A stretch of 5,919 bases of DNA from DATLSM01 sp049585815 (lineage in GTDB: Bacteria; Actinomycetota; Thermoleophilia; Solirubrobacterales; 70-9), in assembly GCA_049585815.1 (NCBI GenBank), contig JBAVAR010000009.1, forward strand, positions 1 through 5,919, read 5' to 3'. The translations under genes and the position numbers were made by a program. Position 1 is the first letter of the stretch. Each line of letters opens with the position of its first letter. The notes under the pieces are model-generated. The model did not search any database and was not told the DNA's origin. It saw only the letters and a list, made by a program, of their open reading frames with translations. Positions 1-4,258 of the stretch are shown here, piece by piece.

Positions 1-126
1 GCCCCGCAGAGCCGGCGAAGCGGGCGCCTCGTAGGGGGCCGGCAGGGGCCGTACGCGCTCGGCGACATCGGCCTCCGGGGCATCCTCCTCTGCCAAGACC
101 TCGCCCTCTACCTCAAACTCACTCAC
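1..126 (-). CDS. Unrecognised protein with acidic N-terminus (partial, 3' end outside window)
   Basis: Forty-two codons read without a stop from a GTG at 126 down to the window edge. The start region is very acidic (SEFEVEGEV, then LAEEDAPEAD) and is followed by a proline/alanine-rich stretch (RPLPAPYEAPASPA), which looks like a disordered tail before a domain that lies outside the window. The other two minus-strand frames carry stops just before or after the GTG (for example TAG at 139-137), so this is the only open frame here. GTG 126 is the only possible start, because no ATG, GTG or TTG occurs in frame between it and the stop codon of the acyltransferase gene 69 bp upstream. No convincing Shine-Dalgarno is visible. 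It lies in the same direction as that acyltransferase gene and may share its transcript. I do not recognise the family. Confidence 0.5.
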   Translation of the reverse strand, partial: MSEFEVEGEVLAEEDAPEADVAERVRPLPAPYEAPASPALRG

Positions 127-195
127 CGAGCCGACTCTAGCGGCGGCTCGGGCCGCATCCGCAAGAGCGCCGCTGAAACCCCGGAACTTGCGGCT

Positions 196-1332
196 TTACA
201 AGGCGCGCTGGTAGACGCGGTAGCGCTTTACCACCTTGCCGCCCATGCCTTCCATCGCCCGGTTCATCGGACCGTTGCTCTCGAGGATCCAGCCCATCTC
301 GCCGCCCTCGATCGTTCCCGGCCGTGCCGCTGTCTCCAGGTGCTTGAGGTAAAGGCAGGCCGCCACGCCCGTGTGCCGGTAATCGTGCTTGACCCCCAGG
401 GCGAAGACCCGGAGCTGGTCGATCTTGCGTTTGCCGAGCAGGAACCTTGCCCAGCCGAAGGGAAGCAGGCGGCCGTTCAGCTTCGCCATCACCTGGTTTA
501 TATCCGGCAGGGTGAGGGCGGCCCCGACCGCCTCGCCGTCCTTTTCGGCCATGTAGGCCCAGTCCTCATCGAGAACCTGCTTCAGGTTCTTTGCCTGGAA
601 CTCAACCTCCGCGTCGGTGATCGGGACGAAGCCCCAGTTATCGCCCCAGGCATCGTTGTAAACGTCCATGAAGCGCCGCACCTCGGCCGCCATTTCGCGC
701 TTGCGCATATTGCGGATCGTGATCCCTTCCTCATTCAGGGCCCGTTCGGCGGCGGCGTGGATCGCGGGGTCAAACCGTTCGCCCTCCTTGAGGTCGCCAA
801 ACTGCAGTTCCCACATCAACACGTCCATCGCCTTCTCAAAGCCCTCGGCCTCGACCAACCCCCGGTACTCGGGCGGGTGCCAGGGCTCGAGGATCATCGG
901 CCGGCGCTCGAAGCCCTCAATCAGGATTCCGATCTCGTCGTTGGTGGTGAAGTCCATCGGGCCGAGGATGCGGGAGCGTCCCTTGGAGCGAGCCCACTCG
1001 GTCGCAGCACCGAGCAGCGCAGAGGCGACCTCAGAGTTACTGGCCGTCTCAAAGAAGCCGAACATCGCATCGCTGCCACCCTGGAACTCGTCCCAGCGGT
1101 GGTCGACCTGGGCGGTGATCCGACCCACCGGCTCACCGTCGCGCTCGGCGATGAAGTACTCGGCTTCAGCGTGCTCGAAGTAGGGGTTCTTCTCGCGGTT
1201 GAGGAACTCCATCCGCTCGAAGATCAGCGGGGCGACCCAGAGCGGGTGATCCCGGTGCAAGGCGAACGGAACCTTGACGAATTGCTTCAGCTCCCCTCGT
1301 GTGCGCACCGGGCGGATTACCACGCTTCCCAT
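196..1332 (-). CDS. Two-lobed GNAT-superfamily N-acyltransferase, 378 aa
   Basis: The protein has the layout of a large GNAT family that I recall from actinobacteria and Bacteroidetes. An N-terminal lobe opens with IRPVRTRGEL and the signature HPLWVAPL (about 29-36) and contains the strand pair YFIAERDGEPVGRI (59-72). A middle stretch reads LGPMDFTTNDEIGILIEGF (123-141). A C-terminal lobe carries a second GNAT-like strand, DGEAVGAALTLP, and the acyl-CoA pyrophosphate loop RHTGVA (319-324), followed by ESNGPMNRAMEGMGGKVVKR, a typical GNAT end. It should be cytosolic and transfer an acyl group from acyl-CoA (or acyl-ACP) to an amine; the substrate cannot be read from sequence. I chose ATG 1332 because the family motif starts right after it. 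An in-frame ATG at 1359 would add nine unconserved residues and overlap the divergent gene. No Shine-Dalgarno precedes 1332, but a -10-like box lies 8 nt upstream, so the mRNA may be leaderless. Its divergent neighbour is an oxoamine synthase, which suggests a linked acyl-amine pathway (inference). Confidence 0.82.
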   Translation of the reverse strand: MGSVVIRPVRTRGELKQFVKVPFALHRDHPLWVAPLIFERMEFLNREKNPYFEHAEAEYFIAERDGEPVGRITAQVDHRWDEFQGGSDAMFGFFETASNSEVASALLGAATEWARSKGRSRILGPMDFTTNDEIGILIEGFERRPMILEPWHPPEYRGLVEAEGFEKAMDVLMWELQFGDLKEGERFDPAIHAAAERALNEEGITIRNMRKREMAAEVRRFMDVYNDAWGDNWGFVPITDAEVEFQAKNLKQVLDEDWAYMAEKDGEAVGAALTLPDINQVMAKLNGRLLPFGWARFLLGKRKIDQLRVFALGVKHDYRHTGVAACLYLKHLETAARPGTIEGGEMGWILESNGPMNRAMEGMGGKVVKRYRVYQRAL

Positions 1333-1340
1333 GGGTGCGG

Positions 1341-1346
1341 AACCTA
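1341..1346 (-). promoter_or_regulatory. Candidate -10 box (TAGGTT) for the GNAT gene, leaderless spacing
   Basis: Read on the minus strand, TAGGTT matches the actinobacterial TANNNT -10 pattern and ends 8 nt before the ATG at 1332, so transcription would begin at or next to the start codon. This agrees with the absence of a Shine-Dalgarno sequence. No good -35 hexamer was found at 17-18 bp. The box overlaps the opposing -10 box at 1345-1350 by two bases. Confidence 0.4.
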
Positions 1347-1350
1347 CACT
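1345..1350 (+). promoter_or_regulatory. Candidate -10 box (TACACT) for the oxoamine synthase gene, leaderless spacing
   Basis: TACACT fits the TANNNT -10 consensus and is separated from the ATG at 1358 by seven bases, the spacing expected when the A of ATG is the transcription start. No purine-rich ribosome binding site precedes that ATG, so a leaderless message is the simplest reading. A -35 element is not obvious. Confidence 0.45.
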
Positions 1351-1357
1351 CTGGGAC

Positions 1358-2614
1358 ATGAACGAGACAGCGAAGGCCCCCGTCGACGTCTTTGAGAAGG
1401 CCCGTGGCCACGACCGCCTCGAGCAACTCGAAGCCGCCAAGGAGCATGACCTCCTTCCCTACTTCCGCTTGATCGAGTCGGAGGCGGGCCCGGTGATGGA
1501 GATCGAGGGCCACGAGGTGATCATGCTCGGATCCAACAACTACCTCGGACTCACCGGTGACCCGCGGGTGAAGCAGGCAGCGCGGGATGCGCTTGAGTCC
1601 TACGGAACTGCGCTCACCGGCTCGCGTTTCATGAACGGCACAACTCCCCTGCACCTGGAGCTAGAGCGCGAGATCGCGGATTGGATGCAAAGCGAGGACG
1701 CCCTCGTCTTCACCACCGGCTACCAGGCGAACGTCGGATGCCTGGGCACGATTCTGGAACCAGGGGACACCGTGATCTGCGATTCAGGGGACCACGCCTC
1801 GATCCTCGACGGCTGCCGGCTTTCGGGCGCGAAGCTGCGCCCCTTCCGCCACAACCGGATGGAGAAGCTGGAAAAGATGCTCGAGCGGGCCGCGGAGGAT
1901 GGCGGTGGGGTGTTGGTGGTGGTCGACGGAGTCTTCTCGATGGAGGGAGACGTATGCGACCTACCTCGCATCGTCGAGCTGTGCAAGGCCCACAGCGCCC
2001 GCCTCCTGGTCGATGAGGCGCACGGAGTGGGGGTGCTGGGCGAGCGCGGGGCCGGCGCCTGCGAGCTGTTTGGGCTCGAGTCCGAGGTCGACCTCCGCAT
2101 GGGAACGTTCTCCAAGAGCCTCGCCTCATGCGGGGGATTCATCGCGGGACCGGCAGACGTGATCGAGTACCTGAAGATCTCGGCCCGCTCCTTCATGTTC
2201 AGCGCCTCGGGCGTTCCTGCCGCCGTCGGCGCCGCCCTCGGCGCCCTCCGGGTGATCCGCTCGGAGGGTCCACCCCTGTTTGAGAAGCTCCTCACCAACG
2301 CCGATTACCTGCGCGAGGGGCTGCGCCACCTGGGGCTTGAGGTGATTGAGCCCGGGACCCTGCCCGACGGCACGGTCGCCACAACCCCGGTCGTGCCTGT
2401 CGTGGTCGGCGACGATTGGCAGGCGGTTCTGCTCTGGAAAGCACTCTTTGAGGCCGGCGTCTACACCAACGTCGCGATCCACCCGGCGGTGCCGCCGGGT
2501 GGCGCGCTGCTGCGAACCAGCCTGATGGCGACCCATGAGCGCGAGCACCTGGACGGCGCCCTGGGGACCATCGCCCGGGTCATCGAGGACTTCCCCGAGC
2601 TTCCGCGGGCCTAA
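1358..2614 (+). CDS. PLP-dependent alpha-oxoamine synthase, serine palmitoyltransferase-like, 418 aa
   Basis: A full-length fold-type I PLP enzyme of the alpha-oxoamine synthase family (serine palmitoyltransferase, KBL, BioF, ALA synthase), which condenses an amino acid with an acyl thioester and releases CO2. Visible landmarks are GSNNYLGL (58-65), the glycine/Arg loop LTGSRFMNGT (86-95), HLELE (99-103), FTTGYQAN (118-125), His146 in DHASILDG (stacks on the PLP ring), DGVFSMEGD (190-198), Asp219 and His222 in DEAHGVG, the Schiff-base Lys253 in GTFSKSLAS, and Arg386 in LLRTSLMATH (substrate carboxylate). The spacing His146/Asp219/His222/Lys253 closely matches the residues I remember from Sphingomonas SPT (159/231/234/265). 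The N-terminal part, PYFRLIES...GHEVIMLGSNNYLGLTGD, also resembles Bacteroides SPT more than BioF or KBL. Substrate choice is therefore inferred. The start at 1358 fits the family N-terminus and the -10 box at 1345-1350; an upstream in-frame ATG at 1274 would run through the divergent gene. Confidence 0.9.
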   Translation: MNETAKAPVDVFEKARGHDRLEQLEAAKEHDLLPYFRLIESEAGPVMEIEGHEVIMLGSNNYLGLTGDPRVKQAARDALESYGTALTGSRFMNGTTPLHLELEREIADWMQSEDALVFTTGYQANVGCLGTILEPGDTVICDSGDHASILDGCRLSGAKLRPFRHNRMEKLEKMLERAAEDGGGVLVVVDGVFSMEGDVCDLPRIVELCKAHSARLLVDEAHGVGVLGERGAGACELFGLESEVDLRMGTFSKSLASCGGFIAGPADVIEYLKISARSFMFSASGVPAAVGAALGALRVIRSEGPPLFEKLLTNADYLREGLRHLGLEVIEPGTLPDGTVATTPVVPVVVGDDWQAVLLWKALFEAGVYTNVAIHPAVPPGGALLRTSLMATHEREHLDGALGTIARVIEDFPELPRA

Positions 2615-2618
2615 TCGC

Positions 2619-2631
2619 CGGTTAACTGGGT
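2619..2631 (+). repeat. Left copy of 13-bp perfect inverted repeat (CGGTTAACTGGGT)
   Basis: This 13-mer is the exact reverse complement of 2875-2887, 243 bp away. It lies 5 bp past the oxoamine synthase stop codon. The core GTTAAC is itself palindromic. An outer ATCG is also shared, but here it is offset by three inserted bases. A match of this length within 300 bp is unlikely by chance. Confidence 0.75.
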
Positions 2632-2658
2632 TTAAACATCCCCCGGTCTGGGTAGTTT

Positions 2659-2687
2659 CAGGCTTGTCCGGATCTGGACAAGTCCTG
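2659..2687. terminator. Palindromic hairpin, candidate terminator of the oxoamine synthase transcript or operator
   Basis: CTTGTCC (2663-2669) pairs with GGACAAG (2676-2682) around a GGATCT centre, and CAGG (2659-2662) pairs with CCTG (2684-2687) past a single bulged T, giving an 11-bp stem. It begins 45 bp after the stop codon, the right place for a terminator. No T-run follows, so it would be a U-less type or, since 2663-2682 is palindromic at 18 of 20 positions, a dimeric regulator site about 65 bp upstream of the mIHF -35 box. Confidence 0.5.
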
Positions 2688-2688
2688 A

Positions 2689-2728
2689 CGGCCCGGAAAA
2701 AGGTGCTCTTAGCGACTGAGCCGGGCCG
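2689..2728. terminator. Second hairpin with 8-bp GC stem
   Basis: CGGCCCGG (2689-2696) and CCGGGCCG (2721-2728) are perfectly complementary and enclose a 24-nt loop; within it GCTC (2704-2707) can pair with GAGC (2718-2721), the last base competing with the outer stem. It follows the first hairpin by one base. GG then TTT comes next, a poor U-tract. It is likely part of a tandem termination region for the upstream gene, because it ends 18 bp before the mIHF promoter. Confidence 0.45.
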
Positions 2729-2746
2729 GGTTTGAGGAACCTGGGG

Positions 2747-2775
2747 TTGACGGCTCCCCTCCGGGGCCATACCTT
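2747..2775 (+). promoter_or_regulatory. Sigma-A type promoter for the mIHF gene
   Basis: TTGACG (2747-2752) and TACCTT (2770-2775) are separated by exactly 17 bp and lie close to the TTGACA/TATAAT consensus for a GC-rich genome. Transcription should start near 2782, giving a leader of about 128 nt. The spacer contains a CCCCTCCGGGG inverted motif (2756-2766), which may be incidental or bind a regulator. Confidence 0.65.
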
Positions 2776-2874
2776 GCGGCCTCGCCGTACGCACCCTGGG
2801 CGGGTCGAACGGCGGAGAGCTTTGAAATCGGCCCGGCCCACGGCTCACGCCGTCGGCAGCCGCAGACGAGCGAT

Positions 2875-2887
2875 ACCCAGTTAACCG
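2875..2887 (-). repeat. Right copy of 13-bp perfect inverted repeat (ACCCAGTTAACCG on plus)
   Basis: This is the exact reverse complement of 2619-2631. It lies within the predicted mIHF leader, ending 9 bp before the Shine-Dalgarno core. Since the left copy is upstream of the mIHF promoter, both copies share an RNA only when transcription reads through from the oxoamine synthase gene. In DNA they could be paired sites for one protein. Confidence 0.75.
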
Positions 2888-2894
2888 ATCCCTG

Positions 2895-2904
2895 AAGGGA
2901 GGAG
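2895..2904 (+). promoter_or_regulatory. Strong Shine-Dalgarno (AAGGGAGGAG) that fixes the GTG start of the mIHF gene
   Basis: The purine run ends five bases before GTG 2910, optimal spacing, and supports this GTG over the in-frame ATG at 2922. It is the clearest ribosome binding site in the window and contrasts with the Shine-Dalgarno-less starts at 1332 and 1358. Confidence 0.75.
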
Positions 2905-2909
2905 TCCTA

Positions 2910-3269
2910 GTGGACGCTGCCATGATCGCCCCTGCAACGACGACCGCTGCCGCCGCGGGTGCCCCGCAACACATGCAGGCCCTCGAACGGGCCAACCTCG
3001 TCCGGCTGGCTCGCGCCGAGCTGAAGCGTTCGATCGCACGCGGAGAGATCGAGGCGGCCGAGGTGGTTCAGGAGTGCCCGTGGGAGACCGAGAGCATGAC
3101 GATCGCCGAGCTGTTGACCAGCCAGCGCCGCTGGGGCCGTACCCGTGCCCGCAAATTCCTTCTCCCCCTCGCGCTCAGCGAGAACAAGCGACTCGGCACC
3201 CTCACCTCGCGCCAGCGGGACCTGCTCGCCGCCGAGCTGGCGGGAAAGCGCAGCGCTGTCTTGGTCTGA
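2910..3269 (+). CDS. Actinobacterial integration host factor (mIHF/sIHF-type nucleoid protein), 119 aa
   Basis: After a low-complexity start (residues 1-20, Ala/Thr-rich) the protein follows the mIHF pattern: a long basic helix, ALERANLVRLARAELKRSI (24-42), a linker with GEIEAAEVVQEC (45-56), MTIAELL (63-69), and a helix-two-turn-helix region. That region holds RRWGRTRARKFLL (73-85), whose G-x-x-x-A pattern matches VGKVKAQEIM of the mycobacterial protein, then LSENKRLGTLTSRQRDLLAAEL, which matches APTRRLRGLGDRQRKALLEK. The family binds DNA without strong specificity, bends it and is essential in mycobacteria. The usual length is about 105 aa; the extra length is in the N-terminal tail. In Mycobacterium and Streptomyces the gene lies next to gmk; here it is alone between unrelated genes, so it may be a second copy or reflect lineage-specific order. 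GTG 2910 is chosen from the Shine-Dalgarno. Codon use looks like that of its neighbours. Confidence 0.85.
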   Translation: MDAAMIAPATTTAAAAGAPQHMQALERANLVRLARAELKRSIARGEIEAAEVVQECPWETESMTIAELLTSQRRWGRTRARKFLLPLALSENKRLGTLTSRQRDLLAAELAGKRSAVLV

Positions 3270-3277
3270 GGACTCAG
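3266..3277. repeat. Palindrome holding both convergent stop codons
   Basis: CTGAG-GA-CTCAG is a perfect 12-bp palindrome across the 4-bp gap between the mIHF gene and the convergent membrane protein gene. TGA (3267-3269) and the minus-strand TGA (3276-3274) are its two arms. The stem is too short to be a convincing terminator and no T-run is present on either side. Confidence 0.4.
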
Positions 3278-3672
3278 CCCCTCATGCCGCCGGCCCGGAA
3301 GCTGAGGCCGCCGGATGCTCGCTGAAAAGCGCGGCGCAGAGCCAGAAAGGCGACGAGAAAGACCAAGGCGCCAGCCGCCAGACAGACGGCGAGGATGAGA
3401 TCGGCCAGGTAGTGCAGGCCCCCGACGACGAGCACGAAAAGGGTTCCGGCGAGCAGCGTCGTGTGGGAGCGGTAGCCGGCGAGGTGCTCGCGGAGCGAAA
3501 CCTCCAGACCGCCAAGGCCGGCAAGGACGACCCCGACCCCGATCGCCGTGGGGATCTGGGCGACCAGGCCGATCGCCAACGACACGATGCCGGCGAGGAC
3601 GACCAGCTCAGCCAAGGGAAAGGAGCCCCAGGGCGCCGGTGGGCGTTCGTCGATCTTGGCCTTCCTGCTCAA
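3274..3672 (-). CDS. Small four-helix membrane protein of unknown function, 132 aa
   Basis: A short charged N-terminus (MSRKAKIDERPPAPW) is followed by four hydrophobic segments at about 19-40, 42-60, 71-89 and 91-113. A conserved-looking loop, REHLAGYRSH (61-70), joins helices 2 and 3, and a basic tail (RRAFQR) closes the protein. No signal peptide or catalytic motif is seen and I do not recognise the family. The start is a TTG at 3672, which overlaps the TGA of the upstream gene by four bases (TTGA), the layout of translational coupling; no other start exists near the N-terminus in this frame. The two minus-strand genes are likely one operon. The 3' end is 4 bp from the convergent mIHF gene, so transcripts from the two sides could interfere. 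Confidence 0.72.
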   Translation of the reverse strand: MSRKAKIDERPPAPWGSFPLAELVVLAGIVSLAIGLVAQIPTAIGVGVVLAGLGGLEVSLREHLAGYRSHTTLLAGTLFVLVVGGLHYLADLILAVCLAAGALVFLVAFLALRRAFQRASGGLSFRAGGMRG

Positions 3673-4166
3673 TTGCTAACGGCCGCAAGCCGTCCGGATA
3701 AGGGGCATCCGGAGGAAACCTTGACCCGCCACCACCCGATCAGCATGCCGAGCAGGCCGAAGCGAGGGCGGGAGTGCCAGCCTCCGCAGCCCGGCTCGCC
3801 GACGTCTTGGCGGGAGACTCGCGTCCACCTGAAGGAAGCCGGGTCGGCAAGCATTCTCTCGAGCAGCTCGCGGTTATCGGTCTCCAGCTGCGTGCGCTCG
3901 TCGAGTGTCAAACGTGCTTCGCCGACTCGCGTCGCCAACTCATCGCGCACCAGCTCCAGCTCGCCGAGACCGAGAATCCTAGGCCCGCCGCCATGGCCGC
4001 CGACCCCGCACTCGATTTCCGCCCGACAAAAGGATTCGGTGAAGAGGCCGGCCAGCTCACGCTCAAGGCGACCGATCTGGCGTCTCAGATCAGCGCGAGC
4101 ACGGCGCTCGGCGGCGCCGACACCAGGTGGCGCGACGCGTCTGTCTAGCTCCAGCAGCTCCGACAT
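3669..4166 (-). CDS. Conserved hypothetical protein with helical core and W/C-rich C-terminus, 165 aa
   Basis: Two charged, probably helical or coiled-coil stretches lie at about 16-41 (AAERRARADLRRQIGRLERE) and 68-108 (ending DNRELLERMLADPA). Between them is a Gly-rich linker with Cys47, Cys53 and His58. The C-terminal part, FRWTRVSRQDVGEPGCGGW (112-130), then RPRFGLLGMLIGWWRVKVSSGCPL (133-156), has the dense Trp/Gly/Cys pattern of a conserved motif, and I have the impression of having seen it in Solirubrobacterales proteins of unknown function. Cys127 and Cys154 with His131 could bind metal, but this is a guess. There is no membrane segment or signal peptide, although GLLGMLIGWW is hydrophobic. 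ATG 4166 is the first start; its upstream region has only a weak G-run (GGGG) as ribosome site. It is probably co-expressed with the membrane protein whose TTG start overlaps its stop. Confidence 0.68.
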   Translation of the reverse strand: MSELLELDRRVAPPGVGAAERRARADLRRQIGRLERELAGLFTESFCRAEIECGVGGHGGGPRILGLGELELVRDELATRVGEARLTLDERTQLETDNRELLERMLADPASFRWTRVSRQDVGEPGCGGWHSRPRFGLLGMLIGWWRVKVSSGCPLSGRLAAVSN

Positions 4167-4182
4167 GGAAACCCCATCGGCG

Positions 4183-4188
4183 AGTCTA
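4183..4188 (-). promoter_or_regulatory. Weak -10 candidate (TAGACT) in the 92-bp gap before the 165-aa gene
   Basis: TAGACT on the minus strand lies 16 bp before ATG 4166 and fits TANNNT. No -35 hexamer is found at normal spacing. The gap 4167-4258 is the largest break on the minus strand in this half of the window, so a promoter here is plausible. The near-palindrome CCCTGTATTACGGG (4215-4228) in the same gap is imperfect and is not a good terminator. Confidence 0.25.
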
Positions 4189-4258
4189 GTTCACCGGCTC
4201 CCGCCTTTCCTTAGCCCTGTATTACGGGACAACGGAGCGGCGGTCGAGGGGGTGGGAG

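Larger units (their letters stand above)
2615..2909. other. Structured non-coding interval between oxoamine synthase and mIHF genes
   Basis: These 295 bp hold no convincing gene. From left to right they contain the left copy of a 13-bp inverted repeat directly after the oxoamine synthase stop, a palindromic hairpin, a second hairpin with an 8-bp GC stem, a sigma-A type promoter, a leader of about 130 nt with short hairpins, the right copy of the inverted repeat, and a strong Shine-Dalgarno sequence. The first half probably ends the upstream transcript and the second half controls the mIHF gene. Confidence 0.7.
2782..2909 (+). promoter_or_regulatory. Long 5' leader of the mIHF mRNA with small hairpins
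   Basis: If the promoter at 2747-2775 is used, this stretch is transcribed but not translated: it holds no ATG or likely upstream reading frame. ACGGC-TCAC-GCCGT (2840-2853) is a perfect hairpin. TCCC-TGAA-GGGA (2889-2900) can form a short stem that covers the start of the Shine-Dalgarno sequence. The right copy of the 13-bp repeat is also here. I could not match it to a riboswitch class I know. Confidence 0.35.

Noticed and set aside
143..156. GCGGC-TCGG-GCCGC hairpin as terminator after the acyltransferase gene
   Set aside because: The stem is only 5 bp, no T-run follows on the minus strand, and it lies in the presumed ribosome-binding area of the next gene; such short GC stems are common in this base composition.
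340..1395. Long plus-strand open frame opposite the acyltransferase gene
   Set aside because: It lies wholly antisense to a well-supported GNAT protein, has no recognisable motif, and is expected from the codon bias of GC-rich DNA.
2735..2749. GGAAC...GTT as an ECF sigma-factor promoter
   Set aside because: The GGAAC and GTT elements are only a few bases apart, far less than the 16-18 bp required; the overlapping TTGACG-17-TACCTT is a much better promoter.
2619..2887. Reading the 269-bp block as a MITE or other small transposable element
   Set aside because: No target-site duplication directly flanks the 13-bp arms (a shared ATC is offset on one side), and the block contains the native-looking promoter of the next gene. 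Kept only as an alternative explanation.
2782..2909. Known riboswitch (c-di-GMP, c-di-AMP, SAM, cobalamin) in the mIHF leader
   Set aside because: None of the conserved core sequences that I know for these classes could be found.
2126..2995. Minus-strand open frame of 289 codons across the end of the oxoamine synthase gene and the non-coding interval
   Set aside because: It crosses a strong promoter, two hairpins and the start of the mIHF gene, and its composition (Arg/Pro/Gly-rich, no domain) is that of a shadow frame.
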